DNA of 64,000 nt from Pseudoalteromonas spongiae UST010723-006 (GCF_000238255.3 NZ_CP011039.1:855001-919000); one strand, 5' to 3'. Counted from the stretch's first letter, positions 53,932 through 64,000 are shown. The notes: generated by a model from the sequence alone, not told the origin. A program made the numbers and translations.

Positions 53932-54384
53932 CTAATCCGAAAATAAGCTCAAGATCACCGAAATAAAACCTTCCTGCTTAACTACTTGATATTTATGACA
54001 ACCTACATTTTGATTAATGTTATCGCATAAAAAGATCTTTCCTTGGTCGATTTCGCCTGCAAGGGTGAGGTCGGAATCAAAAATGGTTGCTGGTAGACCT
54101 AAAAAACCAGGCCAATAGATACTCGTACCCACTACATTAAGCTTTTGGTACGAGATTAATTGTGGTTTGGGAGTAATTAAAGCGGCTAGGGCAATAAAGG
54201 CTAAACTTAACCATAAGCCTTTTTTCGGTTTAGCTTCTACTTTGGCTGCTACTTGTTTTTGTGCGGCTTGAATTTCAGCCTGCGAAGGACTTTGAGCTGG
54301 TTGTTTTTTTGTGGCTCTTTGTTTTACTTTTTTTTTGCTGGCTGAGTCGCCCATTAACGACTGGCGCTTAATTTTAATAGACAT
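53932..54384 (-). CDS. Uncharacterised single-pass membrane protein
   Basis: 150 residues from ATG 54384, one of several possible starts. A basic, Gln/Ala/Lys-rich cytosolic segment (KKKVKQRATKKQPAQS) is followed by one hydrophobic helix (GLWLSLAFIALAALITP) and a C-terminal domain containing two Cys (FLCDNINQNVGCHK) that may form a disulfide. No ribosome-binding site is clear. It is divergent from the receiver protein gene. Confidence 0.5.
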   Translation of the reverse strand: MSIKIKRQSLMGDSASKKKVKQRATKKQPAQSPSQAEIQAAQKQVAAKVEAKPKKGLWLSLAFIALAALITPKPQLISYQKLNVVGTSIYWPGFLGLPATIFDSDLTLAGEIDQGKIFLCDNINQNVGCHKYQVVKQEGFISVILSLFSD

Positions 54385-54483
54385 ATGTATAATTTCGTTT
54401 GACAATAGTGTCATTAATTTGTGATCTGAATTATAAGTATATAAGTTTAACATTATAATTCATTAATAAATACGGGACGATTT

Positions 54484-54864
54484 ATGAGTGGTGAGCACGC
54501 TATTTTAATAGTAGATGATGTAGGGACAGTGAGAAACTTTCTTCACCAGACTTTGATTCATTTTGGTTTAGCAAACATAGACGAAGCATCAACTGCACAA
54601 GCGTGTTTGGAACAGATTAAAAACCATCAATACGACGTGATTTTTTTAGATATTGAATTGCCAGATGGTGATGGTAAAGAACTGATCAAATCAATTAACG
54701 AGATTTCACCCGAGGCGAATGTGGTCATGGTTTCGGCACACTCAACGGTTGAAAACGTTAAGGACGCGATTGAACGTGGTGCAAAAGGGTTTGTGGTAAA
54801 GCCATTTTCACCAAAAAAGATTGCAGGTATTTTGAAGAAGCTACTGCCTGAGCTGGCAATTTAG
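54484..54864 (+). CDS. Receiver-only response regulator
   Basis: 126 residues, one CheY-like receiver. Phosphoacceptor Asp in VIFLDIELPDG, acidic pair in ILIVDDVG, Thr/Ser at VMVSAHS and Lys in GFVVKPFSPKK are all present, so phosphorylation is expected. No output domain and no histidine kinase beside it; it may act by protein-protein contact. A terminator follows. Confidence 0.85.
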   Translation: MSGEHAILIVDDVGTVRNFLHQTLIHFGLANIDEASTAQACLEQIKNHQYDVIFLDIELPDGDGKELIKSINEISPEANVVMVSAHSTVENVKDAIERGAKGFVVKPFSPKKIAGILKKLLPELAI

Positions 54865-54886
54865 TTGCGATACAAATTTGAGACAT

Positions 54887-54914
54887 AAAAAAACCGGTGT
54901 TAACCGGTTTTTTT
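54887..54914. terminator. Bidirectional terminator between the receiver gene and rpsT
   Basis: ACCGGT (54893-54898) pairs with ACCGGT (54903-54908) around GTTA, flanked by A-run and T-run, so both convergent genes can use it. Confidence 0.88.
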
Positions 54915-54935
54915 ATTTGCAAAATAAAGTACTAA

Positions 54936-55196
54936 TTAAAGTGCTTTAATTTTTGCAGCAAGACGGCTCTTGTGACGAGCTGCTTTGTTCTTGTGAATTA
55001 GACCTTTAGTTGCGTAACGGTCTAAAACTGGAACTACTTTTTCGAAAGCTGCTTGTGCGCCTTCTTTGTTACCCGCTTCGATTTCAGCAACTACTTTCTT
55101 GAAGAAAGTACGCATCATTGAACGACGGCTTGCGTTGTGCTGACGACGCTTTTCGCTCGTAATAGCACGTTTTTTTGCAGACTTGATGTTAGCCAA
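54936..55196 (-). CDS. rpsT: 30S ribosomal protein S20
   Basis: 86 residues, the usual length. [21 protein letters not shown] and [20 protein letters not shown] are signatures. It binds 16S rRNA near the bottom of the small subunit. It is monocistronic on the minus strand, with a long leader that contains a perfect 13-base hairpin. Confidence 0.97.
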   Translation of the reverse strand: MANIKSAKKRAITSEKRRQHNASRRSMMRTFFKKVVAEIEAGNKEGAQAAFEKVVPVLDRYATKGLIHKNKAARHKSRLAAKIKAL

Positions 55197-55257
55197 GGTT
55201 TGCTCCTAACAATCTTAAAATAAGCTTAATTTAAAGGCCGAGGAATATGCCAACATT

Positions 55258-55286
55258 AAGTACAAAAGTCAATGACTTTTGTACTT
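55258..55286. repeat. Perfect 13-base inverted repeat in the rpsT/murJ gap
   Basis: AAGTACAAAAGTC (55258-55270) and GACTTTTGTACTT (55274-55286) flank AAT. It lies 60-90 bases upstream of rpsT on its strand. No T-run follows on either side, so it is not a clear terminator; an S20-related leader structure or a regulator site is possible. The rest of the 289-base gap shows no gene. Confidence 0.5.
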
Positions 55287-55485
55287 TAGTTTAGCTTAAT
55301 TGCTGTACTGGCTTGCCTCAACCGAACAAGTGGCGGGAGTATATCAAATAAGCACTTAGCAATACTAGTACTTCACACGATAATTTATCGTTATAAACTG
55401 CATACGCGTGTGTCACCACATAAGAAGTTTGTGGCATACTGAGCAACTTAATTTTATTGTCGGTTATTAAAGCGTAGGGGGAGCA

Positions 55486-57048
55486 GTGGCAAAAGGCCTA
55501 TTTCGTTCGGGCATGGTTGTGAGTTTAATGACCTTTATTTCCCGTATTTTAGGATTGGTTCGCGATGCGGTTACGGCTCATTTACTCGGCGCAGGTGCTG
55601 CTGCTGATATTTTTTTATTTGCTAATAAAATCCCCAATTTTTTACGTCGCCTCTTTGCCGAAGGAGCATTTGCGCAAGCTTTTGTACCCGTATTAACTGA
55701 AGTAAAAGAAAAAGACGGCGACAACGGAGTACGCATATTTGTAGCCCAAGCAGCAGGCACACTCGGTACGGTGTTATTAATTGTCACAATTCTTGGGGTG
55801 TTAGGATCAGGTGTAGTTGCCGCGATATTTGCACCGGGTTGGTACAATGAATATGTTACTGGCGGTGCAGAAGGGTTTAAGTATGAACTATTCAGTCAAA
55901 TGCTTAAATTAACCTTTCCTTATTTGTTTTTTGTTAGTCTTGTGGCGTTATCTGGCGCAGTACTCAATGTCTACAACCAGTTTTCGGTTGCCGCTTTTAC
56001 GCCTGTTTTATTAAATATCTCTATTATTGGTTGCGCATATTACTTTCACGATAAATTTGAGTTTGGTGCATTTGCTATGGCACTTGGTGTGTTTATCGGT
56101 GGCCTAGTACAGCTTTTGTTTCAACTGCCATTTTTACGAAAAAATAATGTGCTGGTAAAACCAACATTTGCGTGGCGCGATAAAAACGTAAAGAAAGTGC
56201 GTACGTTAATGTTACCTGCAATGTTTGGTGTTTCGGTAAGCCAAATCAACTTGTTGTTAGATACAGTGATTGCATCGTTCTTAGTTACCGGCTCAGTTGC
56301 TTGGCTTTATTATTCTGACCGTTTAATTGAATTTCCACTTGGCTTATTTGGTATTGGTATTGCGACAGTTATTTTGCCTACCTTGTCTAAGCTACATGTC
56401 AATGATGATCCTAAACAGTTTCAAGCCACAGTCGACTGGGGCGTACGTTTTGTTGTTTGGCTTGGCATTCCCGCCTGTTTTGGTTTAATAGTGTTAGCGC
56501 CTTTGATTATTAATGTGTTGTTTGGTCATGGGGAATTTATGGCCAGCGGCAATCATATTGAAAAGGTGGCAATGGGTGTTACTGCGTATGCGTTTGGCCT
56601 GTTAAGCTTTATGTTGATTAAGGTTCTGGCCCCCGCTTTTTACGCGAAACAAAATACTAAAACACCAGCCAAAATTGGCGTAGCCGCAATGGTATTAAAT
56701 ATGGTGTTTAATTTAATACTAGCCCCAATGTTTGGCTATTTAGGTTTAGCGCTGGCAACATCGCTTTCAGCTACCTGTAATGCAATTTTACTCTATTACT
56801 TTTTGCACAAGCAGGGTGTTTATGGGGTGTCGAAAACCACTGTATGGTTCTTCGTAAAGTGTTTAATAGCCAGTATTTTAATGTTTTTAGCTGTTTCTCA
56901 ATTACAGCACTATTTCCCATGGCAGCAGCAAGGCTTTATGCAACAAGTGGCTTTGTTAAGTGGATTTATCGTGGTCGCAGTAGTTGTTTATTTTTTACTG
57001 CTTGTGCTCATGGGTGTGCGATTCAGACAAATAAAAAATATTAACTGA
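55486..57048 (+). CDS. murJ: Lipid II flippase MurJ
   Basis: 520 residues starting with GTG 55486 behind GGGGAG. Fourteen hydrophobic helices are expected; MurJ marks are SGMVVSLMTFISRILGLVRD, ANKIPNFLRRLFAEGAFAQAF and YYSDRLIEFPLGLFGI. It flips lipid II across the inner membrane for peptidoglycan synthesis. Essential gene; the neighbours ribF and ileS are conserved in this order across gammaproteobacteria. Confidence 0.96.
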   Translation: MAKGLFRSGMVVSLMTFISRILGLVRDAVTAHLLGAGAAADIFLFANKIPNFLRRLFAEGAFAQAFVPVLTEVKEKDGDNGVRIFVAQAAGTLGTVLLIVTILGVLGSGVVAAIFAPGWYNEYVTGGAEGFKYELFSQMLKLTFPYLFFVSLVALSGAVLNVYNQFSVAAFTPVLLNISIIGCAYYFHDKFEFGAFAMALGVFIGGLVQLLFQLPFLRKNNVLVKPTFAWRDKNVKKVRTLMLPAMFGVSVSQINLLLDTVIASFLVTGSVAWLYYSDRLIEFPLGLFGIGIATVILPTLSKLHVNDDPKQFQATVDWGVRFVVWLGIPACFGLIVLAPLIINVLFGHGEFMASGNHIEKVAMGVTAYAFGLLSFMLIKVLAPAFYAKQNTKTPAKIGVAAMVLNMVFNLILAPMFGYLGLALATSLSATCNAILLYYFLHKQGVYGVSKTTVWFFVKCLIASILMFLAVSQLQHYFPWQQQGFMQQVALLSGFIVVAVVVYFLLLVLMGVRFRQIKNIN

Positions 57049-57073
57049 TAATCGAGTAAAAAAAGTCTATAAT
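57045..57073 (+). promoter_or_regulatory. Candidate promoter in front of ribF
   Basis: TATAAT (57068-57073) with weak TGATAA (57045-57050), spacer 17, about 50 bases before ribF. It overlaps the end of murJ and could drive ribF-ileS-lspA-fkpB-ispH. Confidence 0.4.
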
Positions 57074-57122
57074 CGGGCGCTTAAATTTTAATTCACTTTT
57101 TTTTGAGGTTTGCTAGTACGTA

Positions 57123-58049
57123 ATGGAGTTAATCCGCGGTATACACAATATAAGGCCAAAACATAAAGGCTGTGTATTAACCATTGGTAATTTCGATGGT
57201 GTGCATTTAGGTCACCAAGCGGTTATCAAAGGGCTAATTCAAGATGCAAAACAATATCAATTGCCCAGTACGGTAATGATATTTGAACCTCAGCCACAAG
57301 AGTATTTTAGAAAAAGTGATGCACCAGCACGTTTAACACGTTTACGAGACAAACTAGCGTTATTGTCTCAATTAGGGGTGGAACGTGTTATTTGTATAAA
57401 ATTTAACGAGAAATTTGCGAATCAATTTGCTGACGAGTTTGTTGAGCACGTACTGGTTGAAAAACTTGGCGTAGCTGCGTTAACTGTGGGCGATGATTTT
57501 CGATTTGGTAAAGGTCGCAGTGGCAATTATCAAATGTTACAAATAAGCGGTGCAACGCATGGCTTTAATGTAAAAAGTACCGCAAGCTTGCGACAAAAAG
57601 ATTGCCGCGTGAGTAGCACTGCAATTCGCTTAGCATTGAGCCAAGGTGATATTCATCTGGCAAATGAAATGTTAGGCCGAACTTACAGTGTTATTGGTAA
57701 AGTGGTACATGGCTGGAAGAAGGGTCGAGAACTAGGCTTTCCGACGGCAAATATTCCGCTTAAACGACAAGTTAGTCCGTTAAGTGGTGTGTACTGTGTA
57801 CAAGTCACAGTAGCAAATAAGATTTATTACGGGGTTGCTAATATTGGCACTAAGCCAACATTTAATGGCAAGCGCACCCTTTTAGAAGCGCACCTTTTTG
57901 ATTTTAATTGTGACCTTTATGGTCAGATTATCGAAGTTGCACCTGTGCATAAACTTCGAGATGAAATAAAGTTTGATAGCTTTGCCCAGTTAACAGCGCA
58001 AATTTCGCGTGATGTTGACGATGCAAAAGCCTATTTTGATTTAATTTAG
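57123..58049 (+). CDS. ribF: Bifunctional riboflavin kinase / FAD synthetase
   Basis: 308 residues. The N-terminal nucleotidyltransferase has TIGNFDGVHLGHQAVI (HxGH-type), and VGDDFRFGKGRSG; the C-terminal kinase has GRELGFPTANIPL and GVANIGTKPTFNG. It makes FMN then FAD. 25 bases before ileS. Confidence 0.95.
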   Translation: MELIRGIHNIRPKHKGCVLTIGNFDGVHLGHQAVIKGLIQDAKQYQLPSTVMIFEPQPQEYFRKSDAPARLTRLRDKLALLSQLGVERVICIKFNEKFANQFADEFVEHVLVEKLGVAALTVGDDFRFGKGRSGNYQMLQISGATHGFNVKSTASLRQKDCRVSSTAIRLALSQGDIHLANEMLGRTYSVIGKVVHGWKKGRELGFPTANIPLKRQVSPLSGVYCVQVTVANKIYYGVANIGTKPTFNGKRTLLEAHLFDFNCDLYGQIIEVAPVHKLRDEIKFDSFAQLTAQISRDVDDAKAYFDLI

Positions 58050-58074
58050 TAGCCGATACGGAAAGTAGAATTAA

Positions 58075-60903
58075 ATGAGCGACTACAAACATACCTTAAA
58101 TTTGCCGGAAACTGAGTTTCCAATGCGTGGTAACTTAGCAAAACGCGAACCACAAATGCTTAAATCTTGGTACGAAAAAGACTTATATGGTCAAATTCGC
58201 ACCGCTAAGAAAGGCAAGAAATCTTTCATTTTGCACGACGGCCCTCCGTATGCGAATGGCAATATTCACCTAGGTCACTCTGTAAATAAAATTCTTAAAG
58301 ACATTATTATTAAGTCTAAGACGCTTTCAGGCTTTGATGCACCGTATGTTCCAGGTTGGGACTGCCACGGTTTACCAATTGAGCTACAAGTAGAAAAGAA
58401 AGTAGGCAAGCCAGGTAAAAAAGTATCTGTTGCCGAATTCCGCGAAAAGTGCCGCGACTACGCTAAAAAGCAAGTTGAAGGCCAAAAGGCAGATTTTAAA
58501 CGCCTTGGTGTATTCGGTGATTGGGACAAGCCTTACTTAACAATGAACTTCGACTTTGAAGCAAACGCGATTCGCGTATTAGGCCGCATTATTAAAAACG
58601 GTCACCTTCATAAAGGTTCTAAGCCAGTTCATTGGTGTACAGATTGTGGTTCAGCACTTGCTGAAGCAGAAGTTGAGTACCAAGACAAGCAATCGCCTGC
58701 AATCGATGTTAAGTTCACCTTTACTGATCAAGCAGCACTTATCTCTAAGTTTAACTTAGCGGATGGTCATGAAGGCGAAGGCGATATTAGCATTGTTATT
58801 TGGACTACAACACCTTGGACACTGCCTGCTAACCGTGCGGTTGCAGTGCATGAAGGTCTTGAGTACAGCTTAGTTCAAATTGAAACTGAACAAGGTAAGC
58901 AGCGTTTAGTATTAGCATCTGACTTAGTAAAAGATGCAATGGATCGTTATGGCGTGGATAAGTTCCATGCACTTGGTTATTGCCAAGGTTCAGACCTTGA
59001 ATTATTGCAAACAAATCACCCATTCTACGATTTCACGGTTCCTGTGATTTTAGGCGAGCACGTAACAACAGATTCTGGTACGGGCGCGGTTCATACTGCA
59101 CCGGGTCACGGTCAAGAAGACTTTGTTGTGGGTCAGCAATATAACTTAGAAGTAGCTAACCCGGTGGGTGCTAATGGTGTGTACTTACCTGATACTGAAC
59201 TATTTGCAGGCCAACATGTATTTAAAGCGAATGCGAGCGTAATTGACGTATTAACTGAGAAAGGCGCATTAATGCATCATCATGCGTTTAATCACAGTTA
59301 CCCGCATTGCTGGCGTCATAAAACGCCAATTATTTTCCGTGCAACGCCGCAGTGGTTCGTTAGTATGGATCAGGCAAATTTGCGTCAAGATTCATTAAGC
59401 GAAATCAAAAAGACTCAGTGGCTACCAGAGTGGGGCGAAAGCCGCATTGCGAACATGGTTGAAGGCCGCCCGGATTGGTGTATTTCACGTCAGCGTACGT
59501 GGGGTGTGCCAATTGCGTTATTCGTTGATAAAGATACAGGTAGCCTTCACCCGAATACTGCCGAGCTTATCGAGCAAGTTGCTGCAAAGGTGGAAGAAAA
59601 GGGCATTCAAGCTTGGTATGACTTAGAAGTAACTGAGCTACTAAGTGCTGAAGACGCAGAGCAATACGTAAAAGTACAAGACACCTTAGATGTTTGGTTT
59701 GATTCAGGTGTAACACACGCATGTGTTGTTGATGCACGTGAAGAACTAACAGGTCCTGCTGATTTATATCTTGAAGGTTCTGACCAGCACCGTGGTTGGT
59801 TTATGTCGTCAATGATGACATCAGTTGCGATTAACGGTCACGCACCATATAAGCAAGTGCTTACACATGGCTTTACGGTTGACCAAAATGGTCGCAAGAT
59901 GTCGAAGTCACTGGGTAACGTAATTTCGCCGCAAGATATCATGAACAAAATGGGTGCAGATATCCTGCGTTTATGGGTTGCGTCTACTGATTATACAGCA
60001 GAGATGACAGTTTCGGACGAAATCTTCAAACGTTCAGCAGATCGTTACCGCCGTATTCGTAACACTGCACGTTACTTATTAGCGAACCTAAATGGTTTTA
60101 ATCCAGAAACAGATATGCTTGCAGCAGATGAAATGGTTGCTCTTGATCGTTGGATCTTAGACCGTGCCGCTGTATTACAAGACGAGCTAGTTGCAGCATA
60201 CGATGAATATCAAATGCTGGTAGTAACACAAAAGCTAATGAACTTCTGTACCGTTGAATTAGGCTCGTTCTACTTAGATGTAATTAAAGATCGTCAATAC
60301 ACAGCAAAAGCCGATAGTGTTGCACGTCGTTCATGTCAAACTGCGCTTTATCATATTGCTGAAGCAATGACGCGCTGGATGGCACCAATTATGAGCTTCA
60401 CTGCACAAGAAATCTGGCAAGTACTGCCAGGTAAGCGTGATGAGTTTGTATTTACAGGTGAATGGTACCAAGGTCTGGTGAAAGCAGATTCAGCTAAGCT
60501 AGATAACGCTTTCTGGCAGCAACTCTTAGAAGTGCGCGCTGAGGTAAACAAAGTACTTGAAGCTGCACGTAAAGAAGAGAAAATCGGCGCAACATTGCAA
60601 GCAGAAGTTACCTTGTATGTGGGAACTGAGCTTGAAGCGCAACTGAATGCGCTTGGCGATGAGTTACGCTTCGTATTGCTTACCTCAAAAGCTGTTGTTG
60701 AAAATAAAGAAAACCGTCCAGCAGATGCGGTTGCAAGCGAAATTGACGGTTTGTTTATTTCGGTAGCAGCAACATCAGCAGAAAAGTGTGAGCGTTGTTG
60801 GCATTACTGCGATGATGTAGGCACTCACGAAGAGCACAAAGATATTTGTGGCCGCTGTGTAACCAACGTAGATGGCGAAGGTGAAGTTCGTCAATTTGCA
60901 TAG
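58075..60903 (+). CDS. ileS: Isoleucyl-tRNA synthetase
   Basis: 942 residues, class I. The HIGH motif is HLGH in [12 protein letters not shown], and KMSKS is in [11 protein letters not shown]. The editing domain includes [19 protein letters not shown] and the C-terminal zinc site has CERCWHYC and CGRCVTNV. No T-box leader is expected in this group and none was seen. Confidence 0.97.
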   Translation: MSDYKHTLNLPETEFPMRGNLAKREPQMLKSWYEKDLYGQIRTAKKGKKSFILHDGPPYANGNIHLGHSVNKILKDIIIKSKTLSGFDAPYVPGWDCHGLPIELQVEKKVGKPGKKVSVAEFREKCRDYAKKQVEGQKADFKRLGVFGDWDKPYLTMNFDFEANAIRVLGRIIKNGHLHKGSKPVHWCTDCGSALAEAEVEYQDKQSPAIDVKFTFTDQAALISKFNLADGHEGEGDISIVIWTTTPWTLPANRAVAVHEGLEYSLVQIETEQGKQRLVLASDLVKDAMDRYGVDKFHALGYCQGSDLELLQTNHPFYDFTVPVILGEHVTTDSGTGAVHTAPGHGQEDFVVGQQYNLEVANPVGANGVYLPDTELFAGQHVFKANASVIDVLTEKGALMHHHAFNHSYPHCWRHKTPIIFRATPQWFVSMDQANLRQDSLSEIKKTQWLPEWGESRIANMVEGRPDWCISRQRTWGVPIALFVDKDTGSLHPNTAELIEQVAAKVEEKGIQAWYDLEVTELLSAEDAEQYVKVQDTLDVWFDSGVTHACVVDAREELTGPADLYLEGSDQHRGWFMSSMMTSVAINGHAPYKQVLTHGFTVDQNGRKMSKSLGNVISPQDIMNKMGADILRLWVASTDYTAEMTVSDEIFKRSADRYRRIRNTARYLLANLNGFNPETDMLAADEMVALDRWILDRAAVLQDELVAAYDEYQMLVVTQKLMNFCTVELGSFYLDVIKDRQYTAKADSVARRSCQTALYHIAEAMTRWMAPIMSFTAQEIWQVLPGKRDEFVFTGEWYQGLVKADSAKLDNAFWQQLLEVRAEVNKVLEAARKEEKIGATLQAEVTLYVGTELEAQLNALGDELRFVLLTSKAVVENKENRPADAVASEIDGLFISVAATSAEKCERCWHYCDDVGTHEEHKDICGRCVTNVDGEGEVRQFA

Positions 60904-60912
60904 GGGATTTGT

Positions 60913-61401
60913 GTGTTAAAAGGACGTAGTGGTCTAATTTGGTTAGTGCTCAGCATCATTTTGCTGGCACTAGACCAGATTACTAAATGGATAGTGAGCA
61001 CAGAAATGTCTCTCTACCAAACAATTGATATTCTGCCAGTATTTAATTTCACTTATGTGCACAACTATGGTGCTGCATTTAGCTTTTTAAGCGAAGCGGG
61101 TGGCTGGCAAAAATACTTTTTTAGTATAATCGCAGTGACGATCAGTGTACTGCTGATTTATTGGCTAAAAAAATTACCAGCAACTAACAAATTACTATGC
61201 AGTGCGTACGCATTAGTGTTAGCAGGTGCAATTGGTAATTTGATTGATCGCTTAGTACATGGATACGTAATAGACTTTCTACATGTATATTACCAGCAAT
61301 ATGATTTCCCTGTGTTTAATATTGCTGATGTTGCAATCAGCATTGGCGCAGCGTTGCTGTTACTTGATGCGTTTTTTGAGCAAAAAGAGAGCGATAAATG
61401 A
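60913..61401 (+). CDS. lspA: Lipoprotein signal peptidase LspA
   Basis: 162 residues, starting with GTG 60913. Four transmembrane helices; the catalytic Asp pair is in GNLIDRLVHG and FNIADVAISIG, with conserved NYGAAFSFL. It removes signal peptides from lipoproteins such as those encoded at 11.6 and 14.3 kb. It ends with a four-base overlap with fkpB. Confidence 0.95.
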   Translation: MLKGRSGLIWLVLSIILLALDQITKWIVSTEMSLYQTIDILPVFNFTYVHNYGAAFSFLSEAGGWQKYFFSIIAVTISVLLIYWLKKLPATNKLLCSAYALVLAGAIGNLIDRLVHGYVIDFLHVYYQQYDFPVFNIADVAISIGAALLLLDAFFEQKESDK

Positions 61402-61838
61402 CAGATTTAAAGATTGGTGAAAACTCAGAAGTAATTTTTCACTTTTCAATCAAATTAGAAGATGGCTCAGCTGCCGATTCAACGAAAGTTCATAACAAGC
61501 CAGCTAAACTAGTGATGGGTGATGGTAGCTTAACTGCAAATTTTGAAAAGTGTTTGTTAGGCTTATACGCAGGCGATGAAAAAAGCTTTACGCTGGCGCC
61601 AGAAGATGCATTTGGTATGCCTAATCCTGATAATGTTTACTATGTTGACCGCAGTAAATTTGGTTCAGATACACCGGCTGAAGTAGGCGCAATTATCGCG
61701 TTTACACAACCTGATGGCACCGACCTTCCTGGTTTAATTCGCGAAGTGGCGGGTGACTCTGTAACGGTTGATTTTAATCATCCATTAGCGGGACAACAGG
61801 TTGAGTTTGAAGTTGAAATTTTAGAAGTGCGAAATTAA
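61398..61838 (+). CDS. fkpB: FKBP-type peptidyl-prolyl isomerase (FkpB/SlpA)
   Basis: 146 residues: [21 protein letters not shown] and [21 protein letters not shown] are SlpA marks, with an insert-in-flap domain ([17 protein letters not shown]). Cytoplasmic chaperone-isomerase. Coupled to lspA by a four-base overlap and to ispH by one base. Confidence 0.92.
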   Translation: MTDLKIGENSEVIFHFSIKLEDGSAADSTKVHNKPAKLVMGDGSLTANFEKCLLGLYAGDEKSFTLAPEDAFGMPNPDNVYYVDRSKFGSDTPAEVGAIIAFTQPDGTDLPGLIREVAGDSVTVDFNHPLAGQQVEFEVEILEVRN

Positions 61839-62767
61839 TGAAAATTTTGTTAGCAAACCCTCGTGGCTTTTGCGCAGGGGTTGATAGAGCGATTAGCATT
61901 GTTGAACGTGCTTTAGACTTATTTAAGCCGCCTATTTACGTGCGTCACGAAGTTGTGCATAACAAATATGTGGTTAATCGTCTTAAGGATCGCGGTGCAA
62001 TTTTTGTTGAAGAATTGCACCAGGTACCTGACGATAACATTGTTATTTTTAGCGCTCACGGCGTATCGCAAGCGGTACGCAAAGAGGCTAAACGTCGCGA
62101 GCTTAAAGTGTTTGATGCAACCTGTCCACTTGTCACAAAAGTGCATATGGAAGTAACACGCGCTAGCCGCAAAGGCACAGAATGTGTGTTAATTGGTCAC
62201 CATGGTCACCCAGAGGTGGAAGGTACTATGGGTCAGTACGACAATGATGACGGCGGCATTTACTTGGTGGAAACACCAGAAGATGTAGCAACACTTTCAG
62301 TGAAAGATGCGGATAACTTGTTCTACTGTAGCCAAACAACACTGTCGGTGGATGATACTGCTGATGTGATTGATGCGCTGCGAGTAAAATTCCCAAACAT
62401 TCATGGTCCGCGTAAAGACGATATTTGCTATGCAACACAAAATCGCCAAGATGCGGTGCGTGATTTAGCCGATAAGAGTGATTTAGTATTAGTGGTTGGC
62501 GCTAAAAACAGTTCTAACTCAAATCGTTTACGTGAGTTAAGTGCAAAAGTAGGAACACCTGCACACTTAATTGATGATGCAAGCGTAATGGAACAAGTCT
62601 GGTTTGAAGGTGTAACGAGTGTCGGTGTAACAGCAGGAGCATCTGCACCAGAAGTCTTGGTGCAACAAGTGGTAGACCAACTCAAAGCATGGGGTGGCAC
62701 AGAAGCAATTGAAAACCCAGGTGAAGAAGAAAATATCATCTTTGCGGTACCTGCTGAATTGAGATAA
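61838..62767 (+). CDS. ispH: 4-hydroxy-3-methylbut-2-enyl diphosphate reductase
   Basis: 309 residues. Three [4Fe-4S] Cys in [25 protein letters not shown] and [11 protein letters not shown] (with DDIC) are present, together with HGVSQ and [11 protein letters not shown]. It is the last step of the MEP isoprenoid pathway. Follows fkpB as in E. coli (lspA-fkpB-ispH). Confidence 0.96.
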   Translation: MKILLANPRGFCAGVDRAISIVERALDLFKPPIYVRHEVVHNKYVVNRLKDRGAIFVEELHQVPDDNIVIFSAHGVSQAVRKEAKRRELKVFDATCPLVTKVHMEVTRASRKGTECVLIGHHGHPEVEGTMGQYDNDDGGIYLVETPEDVATLSVKDADNLFYCSQTTLSVDDTADVIDALRVKFPNIHGPRKDDICYATQNRQDAVRDLADKSDLVLVVGAKNSSNSNRLRELSAKVGTPAHLIDDASVMEQVWFEGVTSVGVTAGASAPEVLVQQVVDQLKAWGGTEAIENPGEEENIIFAVPAELR

Positions 62768-62782
62768 CGACAAGGCTTGCTA

Positions 62783-63793
62783 ATGATTTCGATGAATCAA
62801 ATTAAAGGCGATTTATTAGCAAGCTTACTTAATGACCGCGCACTGTTAGCAGTAATTATTGTCGGCCAACTGTTGGCCGTTATTTTAACCTTCTCACCTC
62901 TTATTCACCGCGACCCTTGGCTTGCCCTCGCACCCGTTAGTCTGTTTATTCATTTTGTTTCACTCACCAGTTTAACGTCAATTTATTTGCTTAAAAGTCA
63001 GTTGCAAAAAGCAAGTTATCAGCAGCAACTTATTGTACTAGTCCTACTTATATGCGGTTTTACAGTTGCAACCAGCTACTTTGTTTATTCGTTTGAGATT
63101 TTAGATGACATTTCGCTGCTCGAATTTTTAACACGAAATTTGCTTATCGCGTTTATAATCGCAATGCTTTACGCGCAATTTAGCATTATGCATGCAGAGC
63201 GCAGCCATTCAGAACAAGTCGCCACTAAGGCGCAGTTAAGTTCGTTACAAGCTCGGATCAGACCACACTTTTTGTTTAACAGTCTTAATATGGCAGCTGA
63301 ATTGGTGTATCACGATGCACAAGATGCTGAAAAAACAATTTTAGCGCTGGCAGACTTATCCCGTGCTGCAATGCATTGCGATGAAGCGATTTTACTTGAA
63401 AAAGACGTATTATTAGCCCAACAATATATGCTAGTTGAGTCTTGGCGCTTTGGTGATAGATTAACCGTTGATTGGCAAATTCCAGAGCACTTACCTGAAC
63501 TTAAAATACCTGCGTTGACTATTCAGCCTCTTTTAGAAAATGCGATTTGCCATGGCGTTGAGCCAAGTGTGAGTTCATCGCATATTTCAGTGCAATTATT
63601 AGTAAGTAACAGTTCAGTGTCGCTCATTGTCGATAATCCGTACTTGCCTGAAGCATCTAAATCGAGGCCTAGCAATGGTATTGCGGTAGAGAATATTAAA
63701 GAGCGGCTGCAAATGTATTTTGGTAAACGGGCAAAATTGACTCATTTTGTTCAAGGCGATAGTTTTCGCACTAAGTTGGTGATCCCGAGATAG
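62783..63793 (+). CDS. LytS/AlgZ-type sensor histidine kinase
   Basis: 336 residues from ATG 62783, with AAGG seven bases upstream. Four N-terminal transmembrane segments (about 15-140) are followed by a cytosolic His_kinase domain with ARIRPHFLFNSLN (phosphoacceptor His) and a GHKL ATPase with PLLENAICHGVEP (N box) and SNGIAVENIKERL. It pairs with the LytTR-type regulator that starts two bases after its stop. Confidence 0.85.
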   Translation: MISMNQIKGDLLASLLNDRALLAVIIVGQLLAVILTFSPLIHRDPWLALAPVSLFIHFVSLTSLTSIYLLKSQLQKASYQQQLIVLVLLICGFTVATSYFVYSFEILDDISLLEFLTRNLLIAFIIAMLYAQFSIMHAERSHSEQVATKAQLSSLQARIRPHFLFNSLNMAAELVYHDAQDAEKTILALADLSRAAMHCDEAILLEKDVLLAQQYMLVESWRFGDRLTVDWQIPEHLPELKIPALTIQPLLENAICHGVEPSVSSSHISVQLLVSNSSVSLIVDNPYLPEASKSRPSNGIAVENIKERLQMYFGKRAKLTHFVQGDSFRTKLVIPR

Positions 63794-63795
63794 CA

Positions 63796-64000
63796 ATGAA
63801 TGTATTAATTGTTGATGATGAACCGTTAGCGCGCGCGCGGATCGCACGTTTACTGCAAAAATTAAGACCAGACTTTAACATAATGTCGCTTGCGGAAAAC
63901 GCTGAGCAGGCGTTACTGGCGTGTAGCGACTTAGTGCCAGATTTAGCATTGCTTGATATCGAAATGCCTGGATTATCAGGGATAGAACTTGCTGAAAAAT
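63796..64000 (+). CDS. LytTR-family response regulator, N-terminal part
   Basis: The open frame from ATG 63796 runs off the window end after 68 residues of a receiver domain: NVLIVDDEPLARARI with the acidic pair and LALLDIEMPGLSG with the phosphoacceptor Asp. The DNA-binding domain lies outside; LytTR is inferred from the kinase type upstream. The gap of two bases shows a two-gene operon. Confidence 0.8.
   Translation, partial: MNVLIVDDEPLARARIARLLQKLRPDFNIMSLAENAEQALLACSDLVPDLALLDIEMPGLSGIELAEK

Noticed and set aside
58000..58075. T-box or other tRNA-sensing leader before ileS
   Set aside because: The 25-base gap between ribF and ileS is too short, and such leaders are not expected in this group.

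Overview
The window looks like chromosome of a marine gammaproteobacterium of the order Alteromonadales, most likely Pseudoalteromonas or a close relative. The basis is protein-level family resemblance, moderate-to-low GC, and gene orders typical of that group: smrB/prmB/aroC/epmC/yfcL; murJ/ribF/ileS/lspA/fkpB/ispH; a FadR regulator next to dsbB; and a moxR-bat operon. No rRNA, tRNA, CRISPR array, prophage or complete insertion sequence was seen.

Layout. (1) 1-8.9 kb: a sugar-modification cluster, nearly all on the minus strand, for a pseudaminic-acid-like nonulosonate. It encodes PseB, PseC, an aldo/keto reductase, an SpsF-type cytidylyltransferase, a class III aminotransferase, PseI, a TylF-like methyltransferase and a metallo-beta-lactamase-fold protein. 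The tail of a formyltransferase-like gene converges on it. (2) 9.0-11.4 kb: a divergent flagellin and a FlrA/FleQ-type sigma-54 activator; flagellin is the probable target of the sugar. (3) 11.6-19.2 kb: mixed small genes (lipoproteins, M14 peptidase, cNMP-binding protein, MBL hydrolase, sulfotransferase-like protein, MiaE, Nudix, AbgT transporter). A MITE-like element with TA-flanked inverted ends sits exactly at the miaE stop codon. (4) 19.3-27.5 kb: an eight-gene minus-strand run, moxR-DUF58-DUF4381-batA-batBC-batD, ending in an ECF sigma/anti-sigma pair, with a good sigma-70 promoter in front.

(5) 27.7-31.9 kb: a small DNA-binding-like protein, the fadIJ beta-oxidation operon with a perfect FadR-type palindrome, and a small membrane protein. 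(6) 31.9-37.7 kb: a PAS-GGDEF-EAL protein, an M16 protease and SixA. (7) 37.7-42.5 kb: smrB, divergent prmB-aroC, then epmC, a NAD-kinase-like gene and yfcL. (8) 42.5-49.9 kb: GrxA, a parvulin, a thioredoxin-like protein, an IbpA-type small heat-shock gene with a sigma-32 promoter and a possible ROSE-like thermometer, the pxpABC 5-oxoprolinase genes, a SpoU methyltransferase, a ComEA-like protein, DsbB and FadR. FadR has an operator-like site over its own -10. (9) 50-54.9 kb: 2-Cys peroxiredoxin, OmpW, a hydroxyacid dehydrogenase, a 44-residue peptide gene, SmrA, small unknowns and a receiver-only response regulator. (10) 54.9-64 kb: rpsT, murJ, ribF, ileS-lspA-fkpB-ispH, a LytS-type kinase and the start of its LytTR-type regulator, cut by the window end.

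Two linked themes stand out. The nonulosonate cluster sits beside a flagellin and a flagellar master regulator, and its enzyme set differs from the textbook Pse pathway. The FadR gene at 49.2 kb and the FadR-like site in front of fadIJ at 28.1 kb form a regulator-target pair within one window.
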